From Streptomyces coelicoflavus (GTDB lineage: Bacteria; Actinomycetota; Actinomycetes; Streptomycetales; Streptomycetaceae), in NCBI RefSeq assembly GCF_003112555.1, contig NZ_BEWB01000010.1, positions 310,001-374,000 on the forward strand: 64,000 nucleotides of DNA. The letters run 5' to 3'. The notes beneath the pieces are model-generated. The model was not told where the DNA came from. It ran no database searches and saw only the letters and a list, made by a program, of their open reading frames with translations. Shown here in pieces: positions 8,831-21,434 of the stretch. Positions within the stretch are counted from its first letter, which is position 1, and each line of letters starts with the position of its first letter. The position numbers and the translations under genes are program-made.

Positions 8831-8874
8831 CCGCCGGGGTGGCGGGAACCGAATGGTTCCGGCCACCCCGGCGG
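8831..8874. terminator. Bidirectional hairpin between nusB and bldD
   Basis: A 13-bp perfect outer stem (8831-8843 with 8862-8874) continues after one mismatch into a 6-bp inner stem (8845-8850 with 8855-8860) closed by a GAAT loop. It lies between the convergent 3' ends of nusB and bldD and can serve as terminator for both. Confidence 0.8.
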
Positions 8875-8900
8875 CACGTTTCTGCTGAGGCGGGTGAGGG

Positions 8901-9404
8901 TCAGAGCTCCTCGTGGGACGCCACCGCGCGACGCGCGTCCGCGTCCAGGACGCCCCAGCTGATCAGTTGCTCGGTGAGGACCGAGGGCGACTGGTCGTAG
9001 ATGACGGCGAGCGTGCGCAGGTCGTCCTGGCGGATCGAGAGCACCTTGCCGTTGTAGTCACCGCGCTGCGACTGGATCGTCGCCGCGTAGCGCTGGAGCG
9101 GGCCCGCCTTCTCGGCCGGCACGGTGGCCAGCCGCTCCAGGTCCAGGACCAGCTTCGGCGGCGGCTCGGCGGCACCGCCCGGGGTGGTGCCCGGCAGCAG
9201 CTCCTGTACGGGAACGCCGTAGAAATCCGCCAGCTCGGCGAGGCGCTGCACGGTCACGGCACGGTCGCCGCGCTCGTACGAGCCGACCACGACGGCCTTC
9301 CAGCGGCCCTGGGACTTCTCCTCGACACCGTGGAGGGAAAGGCCCTGCTGGGTGCGGATGGCCCGGAGCTTGGCCCCGAGCTGTTTGGCGTATTCGCTGG
9401 ACAT
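8901..9404 (-). CDS. bldD: Developmental master regulator BldD
   Basis: 167 residues. The N-terminal Xre-type HTH (about 5-65, LRAIRTQQGLSLHGVEEKS and WKAVVVGSYERGDRAVT) binds DNA of sporulation genes. The C-terminal domain carries the c-di-GMP signature: RGD at about residue 114, eight residues, then RQDD. In streptomycetes tetrameric c-di-GMP joins two BldD C-domains and thereby represses development during vegetative growth. Length, motifs and position beside nusB-efp all fit. The likely promoter region to pyrR contains a palindrome that could be an autoregulatory site. Confidence 0.97.
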   Translation of the reverse strand: MSSEYAKQLGAKLRAIRTQQGLSLHGVEEKSQGRWKAVVVGSYERGDRAVTVQRLAELADFYGVPVQELLPGTTPGGAAEPPPKLVLDLERLATVPAEKAGPLQRYAATIQSQRGDYNGKVLSIRQDDLRTLAVIYDQSPSVLTEQLISWGVLDADARRAVASHEEL

Positions 9405-9460
9405 ATGGCTCCCCGGACAAGGTGTCGACGCGGCAGGCTCTGTTGTCGGCCGCGCGGCTG

Positions 9461-9480
9461 GTAACTCACTGTGAGGTTAC
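9461..9480. promoter_or_regulatory. Imperfect palindrome upstream of bldD
   Basis: GTAACTCACTGTGAGGTTAC pairs TCAC with GTGA around a central T and GTAAC with GTTAC. It lies 57-76 bases upstream of the bldD start. BldD represses its own gene in S. coelicolor and recognises spaced GTGA/TCAC half-sites, so this is a candidate autoregulatory operator; the half-site order here differs from the textbook arrangement, so the assignment is tentative. Confidence 0.45.
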
Positions 9481-9651
9481 GCAGCGTTACTCTGCTGCGT
9501 CAAGCCGAATGGTCCGCACCGACTCTTCCGTGGTATTCGCCTTCCGTTGCTCCGAACGGGTGGCCGGGGTGCGGCAGAAGGGTGACGGGGGAGTGTCAGG
9601 GGGGCCTTCGGGCCGGTTCTGTGAGCCTGGTACCGTAGGTGGCGCAATTCC

Positions 9652-9693
9652 GACGTCCTTTAAGGTCCGTCCCGTGAGGCGGAGAAGGGGGTC
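9652..9693 (+). promoter_or_regulatory. PyrR-binding type leader upstream of pyrR
   Basis: A short stem with a bulged T (9667-9672 with 9678-9682, loop CGTGA, GAGG following) has the form of the PyrR-binding RNA hairpin. Flanking bases GAC..CCTT at 9652-9660 can pair with AAGG..GTC at 9685-9693, which covers the ribosome-binding site of pyrR (GAAGGGGG, ATG at 9702). This fits the translational repression by PyrR plus UMP described for mycobacteria. The structure was drawn by eye. Confidence 0.6.
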
Positions 9694-9701
9694 CGTTTCG
9701 T

Positions 9702-10319
9702 ATGGACAAGCAGCAGAACACGCGGCAGGGCGAGCAGGGCGACCCGCAGCCCGTCGCGCAGTCCGAGGCCCGGCCCGTGCTGGAAGGGCCCGACATCGCG
9801 CGGGTGCTCACCCGCATCGCCCACGAGATCGTCGAACGCGCCAAGGGCGCCGACGACGTGGTGCTCCTCGGCATCCCGACCCGCGGCGTCTTCCTCGCCC
9901 GGCGGCTCGCCGACAAACTGGAGCAGATCACCGAGCGCAAGATGCCGGTCGGCTCGCTCGACATCACCATGTACCGCGACGACCTGCGCATGCACCCGCC
10001 GCGCGCCCTGGCCCGCACCGAGATCCCCGGTGACGGGATCGACGGCCGGCTCGTCGTCCTCGTCGACGACGTGCTCTTCTCCGGCCGCACCATCCGCGCC
10101 GCCCTCGACGCGCTGAACGACATCGGCCGCCCGCGCGCGGTGCAGCTCGCCGTCCTCGTCGACCGCGGTCACCGCGAACTGCCCATCCGCGCCGACTACG
10201 TCGGCAAGAACCTCCCGACGTCGCTGCGGGAGACGGTCAAGGTCCAGCTCGCCGAGGAGGACGGTCGCGACACCGTGCTGCTCGGTGCCAAGCCGGACAC
10301 CCCGGGCGCCCACCCGTAG
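9702..10319 (+). CDS. pyrR: Pyrimidine operon regulator PyrR / uracil phosphoribosyltransferase
   Basis: 205 residues. After a hydrophilic N-terminal extension of about 25 residues comes the PRTase fold, with the PRPP loop VVLVDDVLFSGRTIRAALD near residue 110 and the flexible loop TMYRDDL. PyrR binds RNA in pyr leaders when UMP is high and also has weak UPRTase activity. It heads the pyrBC-carAB-pyrDF cluster and has its own candidate binding hairpin just upstream. The start ATG is supported by GAAGGGGG nearby. Confidence 0.95.
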   Translation: MDKQQNTRQGEQGDPQPVAQSEARPVLEGPDIARVLTRIAHEIVERAKGADDVVLLGIPTRGVFLARRLADKLEQITERKMPVGSLDITMYRDDLRMHPPRALARTEIPGDGIDGRLVVLVDDVLFSGRTIRAALDALNDIGRPRAVQLAVLVDRGHRELPIRADYVGKNLPTSLRETVKVQLAEEDGRDTVLLGAKPDTPGAHP

Positions 10320-10437
10320 CAAGCGTTCCGCGTACGCGCCCACCGGTGCCGTACGCCTGCTCGGCGCGCCCCCGTACGCGCCCGGCCGCCCGAATTATCC
10401 CGCTCTTCCGCATGAATCGCCCTACGGAGCCTGACAG

Positions 10438-11418
10438 ATGCAGCGTCATCTCATCTCGGCCGCCGACCTCACCCGCGACGACGCCGTCCTGATCCTCGAC
10501 ACCGCCGAGGAGATGGCCCGGGTCGCGGACCGGCCGATCAAGAAACTGCCGACCCTGCGCGGCCGTACCGTCGTCAACCTCTTCTTCGAGGACTCCACCC
10601 GGACCCGGATCTCCTTCGAGGCCGCCGAGAAGCGGCTGTCCGCGGACGTCATCAACTTCACCGCCAAGGGATCCAGCGTCTCCAAGGGCGAGTCCCTCAA
10701 GGACACCGCCCAGACCCTGGAGGCCATGGGCGTCGACGCCGTCGTCATCCGGCACGGCGCCTCCGGCGCCCCCTACCGCCTGGCCACCTCCGGCTGGATC
10801 GACGCCCACGTCATCAACGCCGGCGACGGCACCCACCAGCACCCCACCCAGGCCCTGCTGGACGCCTTCACCATGCGCCGCCGCCTGGTCGGCCCCGACG
10901 CGGGCCTCGGCAAGGACCTCGACGGCCGCCGCGTCACGCTGGTCGGCGACATCCTGCACAGCCGCGTCGCCCGCTCCAACGTCGACCTGCTGCACACCCT
11001 CGGCGCCGAGGTCACCCTCGTCGCCCCGCCCACCCTGCTGCCGGTCGGCGTCGAGACCTGGCCCTGCGAGGTCTCCTACGACCTCGACTCCACGCTGACC
11101 AAGTCCGACGCGGTGATGCTGCTGCGCGTGCAGCGCGAGCGGATGAACGCGGCGTTCTTCCCCACCGAGCGCGAGTACTCCCGCCGCTACGGCCTCGACG
11201 GCGACCGCATGGCGAAGATGCCCGACCACGCCATCGTGATGCACCCCGGCCCGATGGTCCGCGGCATGGAGATCACCGCCGAGGTCGCCGACTCCGGCCG
11301 CTGCACCGTCGTCGAGCAGGTCACCAACGGCGTCTCCGTCCGGATGGCCGTCCTCTACCTGCTGCTCGGCGGTGCCGAGCCCGCCGTCACCCACGCCCGA
11401 CCCACCGAGGAGAAGTAA
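10438..11418 (+). CDS. pyrB: Aspartate carbamoyltransferase catalytic chain
   Basis: Joins carbamoyl phosphate and aspartate, the first committed pyrimidine step. 326 residues. The carbamoyl-phosphate loop DSTRTRISFE is at about 52-61, and HPTQALLDAFTM and MHPGPMVRGMEI are typical of the ATCase family. No regulatory chain gene (pyrI) lies nearby. ATG at 10438 with ACGGAG upstream; 118 bases separate it from pyrR and hold no clear structure. Confidence 0.96.
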   Translation: MQRHLISAADLTRDDAVLILDTAEEMARVADRPIKKLPTLRGRTVVNLFFEDSTRTRISFEAAEKRLSADVINFTAKGSSVSKGESLKDTAQTLEAMGVDAVVIRHGASGAPYRLATSGWIDAHVINAGDGTHQHPTQALLDAFTMRRRLVGPDAGLGKDLDGRRVTLVGDILHSRVARSNVDLLHTLGAEVTLVAPPTLLPVGVETWPCEVSYDLDSTLTKSDAVMLLRVQRERMNAAFFPTEREYSRRYGLDGDRMAKMPDHAIVMHPGPMVRGMEITAEVADSGRCTVVEQVTNGVSVRMAVLYLLLGGAEPAVTHARPTEEK

Positions 11419-11422
11419 GACG

Positions 11423-12709
11423 ATGAGCAAGACCCTGATCCGCGGTGCGAAGGTGCTCGGCGGCGTGCCGCAGGACGTGCTGATCGACGACGGCGTCATC
11501 GAGGTGGTCGGCCCCGGCCTGTCCGCCGAGGGCGCCGAGGTGGTCGAGGCCGCCGGCAAGGTGCTGCTGCCCGGCCTGGTCGACCTCCACACCCACCTGC
11601 GCGAGCCCGGCCGTGAGGACTCCGAGACCGTCCTCACCGGCACCCGCGCCGCGGCGAGCGGCGGTTACACCAGCGTCTTCGCCATGGCCAACACCTTCCC
11701 GGTCGCCGACACCGCCGGCGTCGTCGAGCAGGTCTGGCGGCTCGGCCAGGAGTCCGGCTACTGCGACGTGCAGCCCATCGGCGCCGTCACCGTCGGCCTG
11801 GAGGGCGCCAAGCTCGCCGAGCTGGGCGCCATGCACGAGTCCGCGGCCGGCGTCACCGTCTTCTCCGACGACGGCAAGTGCGTCCACGACGCCGTGATCA
11901 TGCGCCGCGCCCTGGAGTACGTGAAGGCCTTCGGCGGCGTCGTCGCCCAGCACGCCCAGGAACCCCGGCTGACCGAGGGCGCCCAGATGAACGAGGGCGT
12001 CGTCTCCGCCGAGCTGGGCCTCGGCGGCTGGCCCGCCGTCGCCGAGGAGTCGATCATCGCGCGGGACGTGCTGCTCGCCGAGCACGTCGGCTCCCGCGTC
12101 CACATCTGCCACCTGTCGACCGCCGGGTCGGTCGAGATCGTCCGCTGGGCCAAGTCCCGCGGCATCGACGTCACCGCCGAGGTCACCCCGCACCACCTCC
12201 TCCTCACCGACGAGCTGGTCCGGTCGTACAACCCGGTCTACAAGGTCAACCCGCCGCTGCGCACCGAGCGTGACGTCCTGGCCCTGCGCGAGGCGCTCGC
12301 CGACGGCACGATCGACATCGTCGCCACCGACCACGCCCCGCACCCGCACGAGGACAAGGACTGCGAGTGGGCCGCCGCCGCCATGGGCATGGTCGGCCTG
12401 GAGACCGCGCTGTCGGTGGTGCAGGAGACCATGGTGGACACGGGCCTGCTGGACTGGGCGGGCGTCGCCGACCGCATGTCCGTCACGCCCGCGCGGATCG
12501 GACGGGCCACCGGACACGGCCGTCCCGTCTCGGCCGGTGAGCCCGCCAACCTCACCCTGGTCGACACGGAATACCGTGGCGGGGTGGACCCCGCGGGCTT
12601 CGCCTCGCGCAGCCGCAACACCCCCTACGAGGGTCGTGAGCTGCCGGGCCGTGTGACGCACACGTGGCTGCGGGGCCAGGCCACGCTCGTCGACGGGAAG
12701 CTCACGTGA
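11423..12709 (+). CDS. pyrC: Dihydroorotase
   Basis: Cyclises carbamoyl aspartate to dihydroorotate. 428 residues, type I dihydroorotase. Metal-binding motifs: DLHTHLREPG at about residues 54-63, the later His residues in VAQHAQEP and VHICHLSTAGS, and the catalytic Asp in ATDHAPHPHEDK. The ATG at 11423 is four bases after the pyrB stop and gives the family N-terminus; a longer frame into pyrB is not conserved. The stop overlaps the next gene (GTGA). Confidence 0.96.
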   Translation: MSKTLIRGAKVLGGVPQDVLIDDGVIEVVGPGLSAEGAEVVEAAGKVLLPGLVDLHTHLREPGREDSETVLTGTRAAASGGYTSVFAMANTFPVADTAGVVEQVWRLGQESGYCDVQPIGAVTVGLEGAKLAELGAMHESAAGVTVFSDDGKCVHDAVIMRRALEYVKAFGGVVAQHAQEPRLTEGAQMNEGVVSAELGLGGWPAVAEESIIARDVLLAEHVGSRVHICHLSTAGSVEIVRWAKSRGIDVTAEVTPHHLLLTDELVRSYNPVYKVNPPLRTERDVLALREALADGTIDIVATDHAPHPHEDKDCEWAAAAMGMVGLETALSVVQETMVDTGLLDWAGVADRMSVTPARIGRATGHGRPVSAGEPANLTLVDTEYRGGVDPAGFASRSRNTPYEGRELPGRVTHTWLRGQATLVDGKLT

Positions 12710-13281
12710 CATCTGTAGCACCGGTAATCCTGCTGGCCGCCGAGAAGGAATCGGCGGAAGTGACCGACTGGGCCGCCCGCGTCGGCTGGGTCGTCGGCCT
12801 CGGCCTGTTCGTCGCGCTCGTCTACTGGCTCATGCGCGAGGGCTGGAAGTGGCGCGGCACCCTCCAGAGCGACCTGCCGGCCCTCCCCGCCGCGCCGGAC
12901 TCGCCCGGCCGGGCGAAACTGACGATGAGCGGCCGCTACCACGGCTCCACCACCGCGGGGCAGTGGCTGGACCGCATCGTCGCGCACGGCCTGGGCACCC
13001 GCAGCCGGGTCGAGCTGACCCTGACCGACGCGGGACTGGACGTCGTACGGCCCGGCGCCGCCGACTTCTTCGTCCCCGTCGCCGCGCTGCGCGAGGCCCG
13101 GCTGGACAAGGGCATCGCCGGCAAGGTCCTCACCGAGGGCGGCCTGCTCGTCGTCACCTGGGCCCACGGCGACAAGCTGATCGACTCCGGCTTCCGCTCC
13201 GACCACGCGGCCGAGCACAACGAGTGGGTCGACACCCTGAACGACATGATCAACAAGACGGAAACGGAAGGCGCACGATGA
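12706..13281 (+). CDS. Single-pass membrane protein with PH-like domain, embedded in the pyr operon
   Basis: 191 residues from a GTG overlapping the pyrC stop; its own stop overlaps the carA ATG. Residues about 22-42 (VGWVVGLGLFVALVYWLM) form one membrane helix, followed by a basic-hydrophilic linker and a soluble beta-rich domain from about 65 to 180 (SGRYHGSTTAGQWLDRI, SRVELTLTDAGLDV, LLVVTWAHGDKLIDSGF) that looks like a PH-type fold. Tight coupling on both sides implies that it is made with the pyrimidine enzymes. I know no function; an actinobacterial family in this exact place is plausible. Confidence 0.85.
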   Translation: MTSVAPVILLAAEKESAEVTDWAARVGWVVGLGLFVALVYWLMREGWKWRGTLQSDLPALPAAPDSPGRAKLTMSGRYHGSTTAGQWLDRIVAHGLGTRSRVELTLTDAGLDVVRPGAADFFVPVAALREARLDKGIAGKVLTEGGLLVVTWAHGDKLIDSGFRSDHAAEHNEWVDTLNDMINKTETEGAR

Positions 13282-14439
13282 CGACCTCCACCAGGGGAGC
13301 CCACCGGACTCCCGCCGTACTCGTCCTGGAGGACGGCCGGACCTTCCGCGGCCGTGCCTACGGGGCCGTGGGGGCGACCTTCGGCGAAGCCGTGTTCTCC
13401 ACCGGCATGACCGGCTACCAGGAGACCCTCACCGACCCGTCGTACCACCGCCAGGTCGTCGTCATGACCGCCCCGCACATCGGGAACACCGGCATCAACG
13501 ACGAGGACATGGAGTCCAGGAAGATCTGGGTCTCCGGCTACGTGGTGCGCGACCCCGCGCGCGTGCCCTCCAACTGGCGCTCGACGCGCTCCCTCGACGA
13601 GGAGTTGGCCGCCCAGGGCGTCGTCGGCATCTCCGGCATCGACACCCGCGCCCTCACCCGCCACCTGCGCGAGCGCGGCGCCATGCGCGTCGGCATCTTC
13701 TCCGGCAACGCGCTGCCCGACGAGGGCACCATGCTCGCCGAGGTCCGCCAGGCCCCCGAGATGAGCGGCGCCGACCTCTCCGCCGAGGTCGCCACCACCG
13801 AGGCGTACGTCGTCCCGGCGATCGGCCCCGACGGCGAAGCCGTCCCGATCGGCACCGCGAAGTTCACCGTCGCCGCGATCGACCTCGGCATCAAGGGCAT
13901 GACCCCGCACCGGATGGCCGAGCGCGGCATCGAGGTACACGTGCTGCCCGCCACGGCCACCGTCGAGGACGTCTACGCCGCCGACCCGGACGGCGTGTTC
14001 TTCTCCAACGGCCCCGGCGACCCGTCCACCGCCGACCACCCGGTCTCCGTCATGCGGGGCGTCCTGGAGCGCGGCACCCCGCTCTTCGGCATCTGCTTCG
14101 GCAACCAGATCCTGGGCCGCGCCCTCGGCTTCGGCACCTTCAAGCTGAAGTACGGCCACCGCGGCATCAACCAGCCCGTGCAGGACCGTACGACCGGCAA
14201 GGTCGAGGTCACCGCGCACAACCACGGATTCGCCGTCGACGCCCCGCTCGACAAGGTCTCCGACACCCCCTACGGCCGCGCCGAGGTCTCCCACGTCTGC
14301 CTCAACGACAACGTGGTGGAGGGCCTCCAGCTCCTCGACAAGCCGGCCTTCAGCGTCCAGTACCACCCCGAAGCGGCAGCGGGCCCGCACGACGCCGCCT
14401 ACCTGTTCGACCGCTTCGTGAACCTCATGGAGGGCCAGC

Positions 14440-14447
<8 letters not shown>
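13278..14447 (+). CDS. carA: Carbamoyl-phosphate synthase small (glutaminase) chain
   Basis: 389 residues. The N-terminal CPSase small-chain domain (about 1-150, VFSTGMTGYQETLTDPSY) is followed by a class I glutamine amidotransferase domain with the nucleophile Cys in LFGICFGNQILGRALG and the His-Glu pair in QYHPEA. It releases ammonia for CarB. ATG overlaps the preceding stop; the 3' end overlaps carB by 8 bases. Confidence 0.96.
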
Positions 14448-17748
<3,301 letters not shown>

Positions 17749-17755
17749 CAGCCCC

Positions 17756-17785
17756 GAGGGGGACACCGGAAACGGTGTCCCCCTC
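17756..17785 (+). terminator. 13-bp hairpin with GAAA loop between carB and pyrD
   Basis: Arms 17756-17768 and 17773-17785 are perfectly complementary around a GAAA tetraloop, followed by TTCAT. It lies 7 bases after the carB stop and 14 bases before pyrD. It could end part of the pyr transcript or protect the carB 3' end; because pyrD starts at once downstream it may act as a partial terminator setting pyrDF levels. Confidence 0.7.
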
Positions 17786-17799
17786 TTCATGAGGACACC

Positions 17800-18902
<1,103 letters not shown>

Positions 18903-18906
<4 letters not shown>

Positions 18907-19748
18907 CGGTTCTGGAGCCCTTCGGCGCCCGGCTGCGCCACGCGATGGACGAGCGCGGTCCCCTGTGCGTCGGCATCGACCCGCACGCCTCCCTGCTCGC
19001 CGAGTGGGGCCTGAACGACGACGTGGCCGGCCTGGAGCGTTTCAGCCGCACCGTCGTGGAGGCGGTGGCCGACCGGGTCGCCGTCCTCAAGCCGCAGAGC
19101 GCCTTCTTCGAGCGGTTCGGCTCGCGCGGCGTCGCGGTGCTGGAGACGTCGGTCCAGGAGGCGCGGGCGGCCGGTGCGCTGGTCGTCATGGACGCCAAGC
19201 GCGGCGACATCGGCTCGACGATGGCCGCGTACGCCGAGTCGTTCCTGCACAAGGACGCGCCGCTGTTCTCGGACGCGCTGACCGTCTCCCCGTACCTCGG
19301 TTACGGCTCCCTGAAGCCGGCCGTCGACCTGGCGCGCGAGAGCGGCGCGGGCCTGTTCGTGCTGGCGCTGACCTCCAACCCGGAGGGCGGCGAGGTCCAG
19401 CACGCGGTCCGGGGCGACGGACGCGGCGTCGGGGCGACGATGCTGGCGCACCTGGCCGCCGAGAACGCGGGGGAGGAGCCGCTCGGCTCCTTCGGCGCGG
19501 TGGTCGGTGCCACACTCGGTGACCTGTCCTCGTACGACCTGGGCATCAACGGTCCGCTGCTGGCGCCGGGCATCGGAGCCCAGGGGGCCACGCCCGCGGA
19601 CCTGCCGCGCGTGTTCGGTGCCGCGGTGCGCGACGTGGTGCCGAGCGTCAGCCGGGGTGTCCTTCGTCACGGTCCGGATGTGGCCGCGTTGCGGACGGCC
19701 GCCGACCGTTTCGCGGCGGAGATCCGGACCGCGGTCACGGCGTCCTGA
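18903..19748 (+). CDS. pyrF: Orotidine 5'-phosphate decarboxylase
   Basis: Converts OMP to UMP. 281 residues, the longer PyrF subtype of actinobacteria. The catalytic motif reads DAKRGDIGSTMAAYAE near residue 97, with LCVGIDPH at the N-terminus and APGIGAQGATPADL near the C-terminus. Last gene of the cluster, coupled to pyrD. No orotate phosphoribosyltransferase (pyrE) gene is present in the window. Confidence 0.95.
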
Positions 19749-19971
19749 CCCTGGATACATCCTCAAATCAGAGGGAGTATGTCCTAAATGTCCGGCCTGA
19801 CGGAGGCTGACCAGGACTTTTCCGCTGTTCTCGCTGACTCTGGCGGACTTGACCGCTAGTCTCCGTCGAGAGTCAACGGGCAAGCGTGTTGCTCGTGGCT
19901 CACCAGGTGAGGGGCGACTAGGTTCCTCACCGGTCCGTATCCGACAGTTCGACATCCGAGGTGACGTAGGC

Positions 19972-20295
19972 GTGGCTCTTCCGCCCCTTACCCCTGAACA
20001 GCGCGCAGCCGCGCTCGAAAAGGCCGCCGCGGCTCGCCGGGAGCGGGCCGAGGTCAAGAATCGACTCAAGCACTCCGGCGCCTCCCTCCACGAGGTCATC
20101 AAGCAGGGTCAGGAGAACGACGTCATCGGCAAGATGAAGGTCTCCGCCCTCCTCGAGTCCCTGCCGGGCGTGGGCAAAGTCCGCGCCAAGCAGATCATGG
20201 AGCGACTGGGCATCTCCGAGAGCCGCCGCGTGCGCGGTCTCGGGTCCAACCAGATCGCGTCCCTGGAGCGCGAGTTCGGCAGCACCGGCAGCTGA
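19972..20295 (+). CDS. sihF: Integration host factor sIHF (actinobacterial type)
   Basis: 107 residues, small, basic and helical. The start MALPPLTPEQRAAALEKA and the DNA-binding helix-hairpin-helix-like LPGVGKVRAKQIMERLGI identify the streptomycete nucleoid protein that bends DNA and affects topology, sporulation and antibiotic production. GTG at 19972 is used because it gives the known N-terminus; an upstream in-frame extension is basic and unconserved. The 223-base region before it (19749-19971) has a 7-bp inverted repeat, GGTGAGG at 19906-19912 and CCTCACC at 19925-19931, in the probable 5' leader. gmk and rpoZ follow, the usual order. Confidence 0.95.
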   Translation: MALPPLTPEQRAAALEKAAAARRERAEVKNRLKHSGASLHEVIKQGQENDVIGKMKVSALLESLPGVGKVRAKQIMERLGISESRRVRGLGSNQIASLEREFGSTGS

Positions 20296-20332
20296 GTCCG
20301 GACCACTCCGGGATTGCTGGAATAATCGCTGC

Positions 20333-20926
20333 ATGGCTGCAACACCCCGGGGGACGTCCCCCGTACCCCCGGACGCACGTCCGCGGCTGACCGTGCTCTC
20401 CGGCCCCTCGGGGGTCGGCAAGAGCACGGTCGTCGCCCATATGCGCAAGGAACACCCCGAGGTATGGCTGTCGGTCTCGGCGACGACCCGCAGGCCACGC
20501 CCCGGCGAGCAGCACGGTGTCCACTACTTCTTCGTCAGCGACGAGGAGATGGACAAGCTGATCGCCAACGGTGAGCTGCTGGAGTGGGCCGAGTTCGCCG
20601 GCAACCGCTACGGCACGCCGCGTGCGGCCGTGCTGGAGCGCCTGGAGGCCGGTGAGCCGGTGCTCCTGGAGATCGACCTCCAGGGTGCGCGGCAGGTCCG
20701 CGAGTCCATGCCCGAGGCCCGGCTGGTGTTCCTGGCCCCGCCCTCCTGGGACGAGCTGGTGCGCAGGCTCACCGGCCGGGGCACCGAACCGCCCGAGGTG
20801 ATCGAGCGCCGCCTCGCCGCGGCCAAGGTCGAGCTGGCGGCCGAGCCGGAGTTCGACCAGACCCTGGTGAACACCTCCGTCGAGGACGTGGCGCGCGAGC
20901 TGCTAGCCTTGACGAACGTCGTGTGA
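20333..20926 (+). CDS. gmk: Guanylate kinase
   Basis: Phosphorylates GMP to GDP. 197 residues. The P-loop GPSGVGKST is at about residues 23-31, then SVSATTRRPRPGEQHGVHYFF for GMP binding, LEWAEFAGNRYGTP, and LLEIDLQGARQVRE. ATG at 20333, 37 bases after sIHF. Confidence 0.96.
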   Translation: MAATPRGTSPVPPDARPRLTVLSGPSGVGKSTVVAHMRKEHPEVWLSVSATTRRPRPGEQHGVHYFFVSDEEMDKLIANGELLEWAEFAGNRYGTPRAAVLERLEAGEPVLLEIDLQGARQVRESMPEARLVFLAPPSWDELVRRLTGRGTEPPEVIERRLAAAKVELAAEPEFDQTLVNTSVEDVARELLALTNVV

Positions 20927-20988
20927 TCGTTACAGGTCACCCTGCGGTCATCCCGACAGAATCTTTCCCATCCATCGGAAGGTAGAGC

Positions 20989-21261
20989 GTGTCCTCTTCC
21001 ATCTCCGCGCCCGAGGGCATCATCAACCCGCCGATCGACGAGCTCCTCGAGGCCACGGACTCGAAGTACAGCCTCGTGATCTACGCGGCCAAGCGGGCCC
21101 GCCAGATCAACGCGTACTACTCGCAGCTCGGCGAGGGCCTCCTCGAGTACGTGGGTCCGCTCGTCGACACCCACGTCCACGAGAAGCCGCTCTCGATCGC
21201 CCTGCGCGAGATCAACGCGGGGCTGCTGACCTCCGAGGCCATCGAGGGTCCGGCGCAGTAA
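20989..21261 (+). CDS. rpoZ: RNA polymerase omega subunit
   Basis: 90 residues. Supports assembly of the beta-prime subunit. The conserved helix SKYSLVIYAAKRARQINAYY and the C-terminal KPLSIALREINAG are present. GTG at 20989 with GGAAGGTAGAG upstream. It follows gmk, as in most bacteria, and is closed by a hairpin. Confidence 0.95.
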   Translation: MSSSISAPEGIINPPIDELLEATDSKYSLVIYAAKRARQINAYYSQLGEGLLEYVGPLVDTHVHEKPLSIALREINAGLLTSEAIEGPAQ

Positions 21262-21307
21262 CACCGGCAACATCGGCGGTAGTATCTTCAGCCTTACGCT
21301 GACTTAT

Positions 21308-21342
21308 CCACAGGCCCGGCAGCCCGACTGTCGGGCCTGTGG
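21308..21342 (+). terminator. 11-bp hairpin after rpoZ
   Basis: CCACAGGCCCG at 21308-21318 pairs perfectly with CGGGCCTGTGG at 21332-21342 across a 13-base loop. It lies 46 bases past the rpoZ stop and before coaBC. Confidence 0.65.
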
Positions 21343-21434
21343 TGTGTGATGGGACGTACGCGCCGTCCGGGCGCAGTTCCAACGCGTCGTCCGGGCGCGT
21401 GGTCCGAGCGCGTTATCCGAGCCGGGGAGAGACG

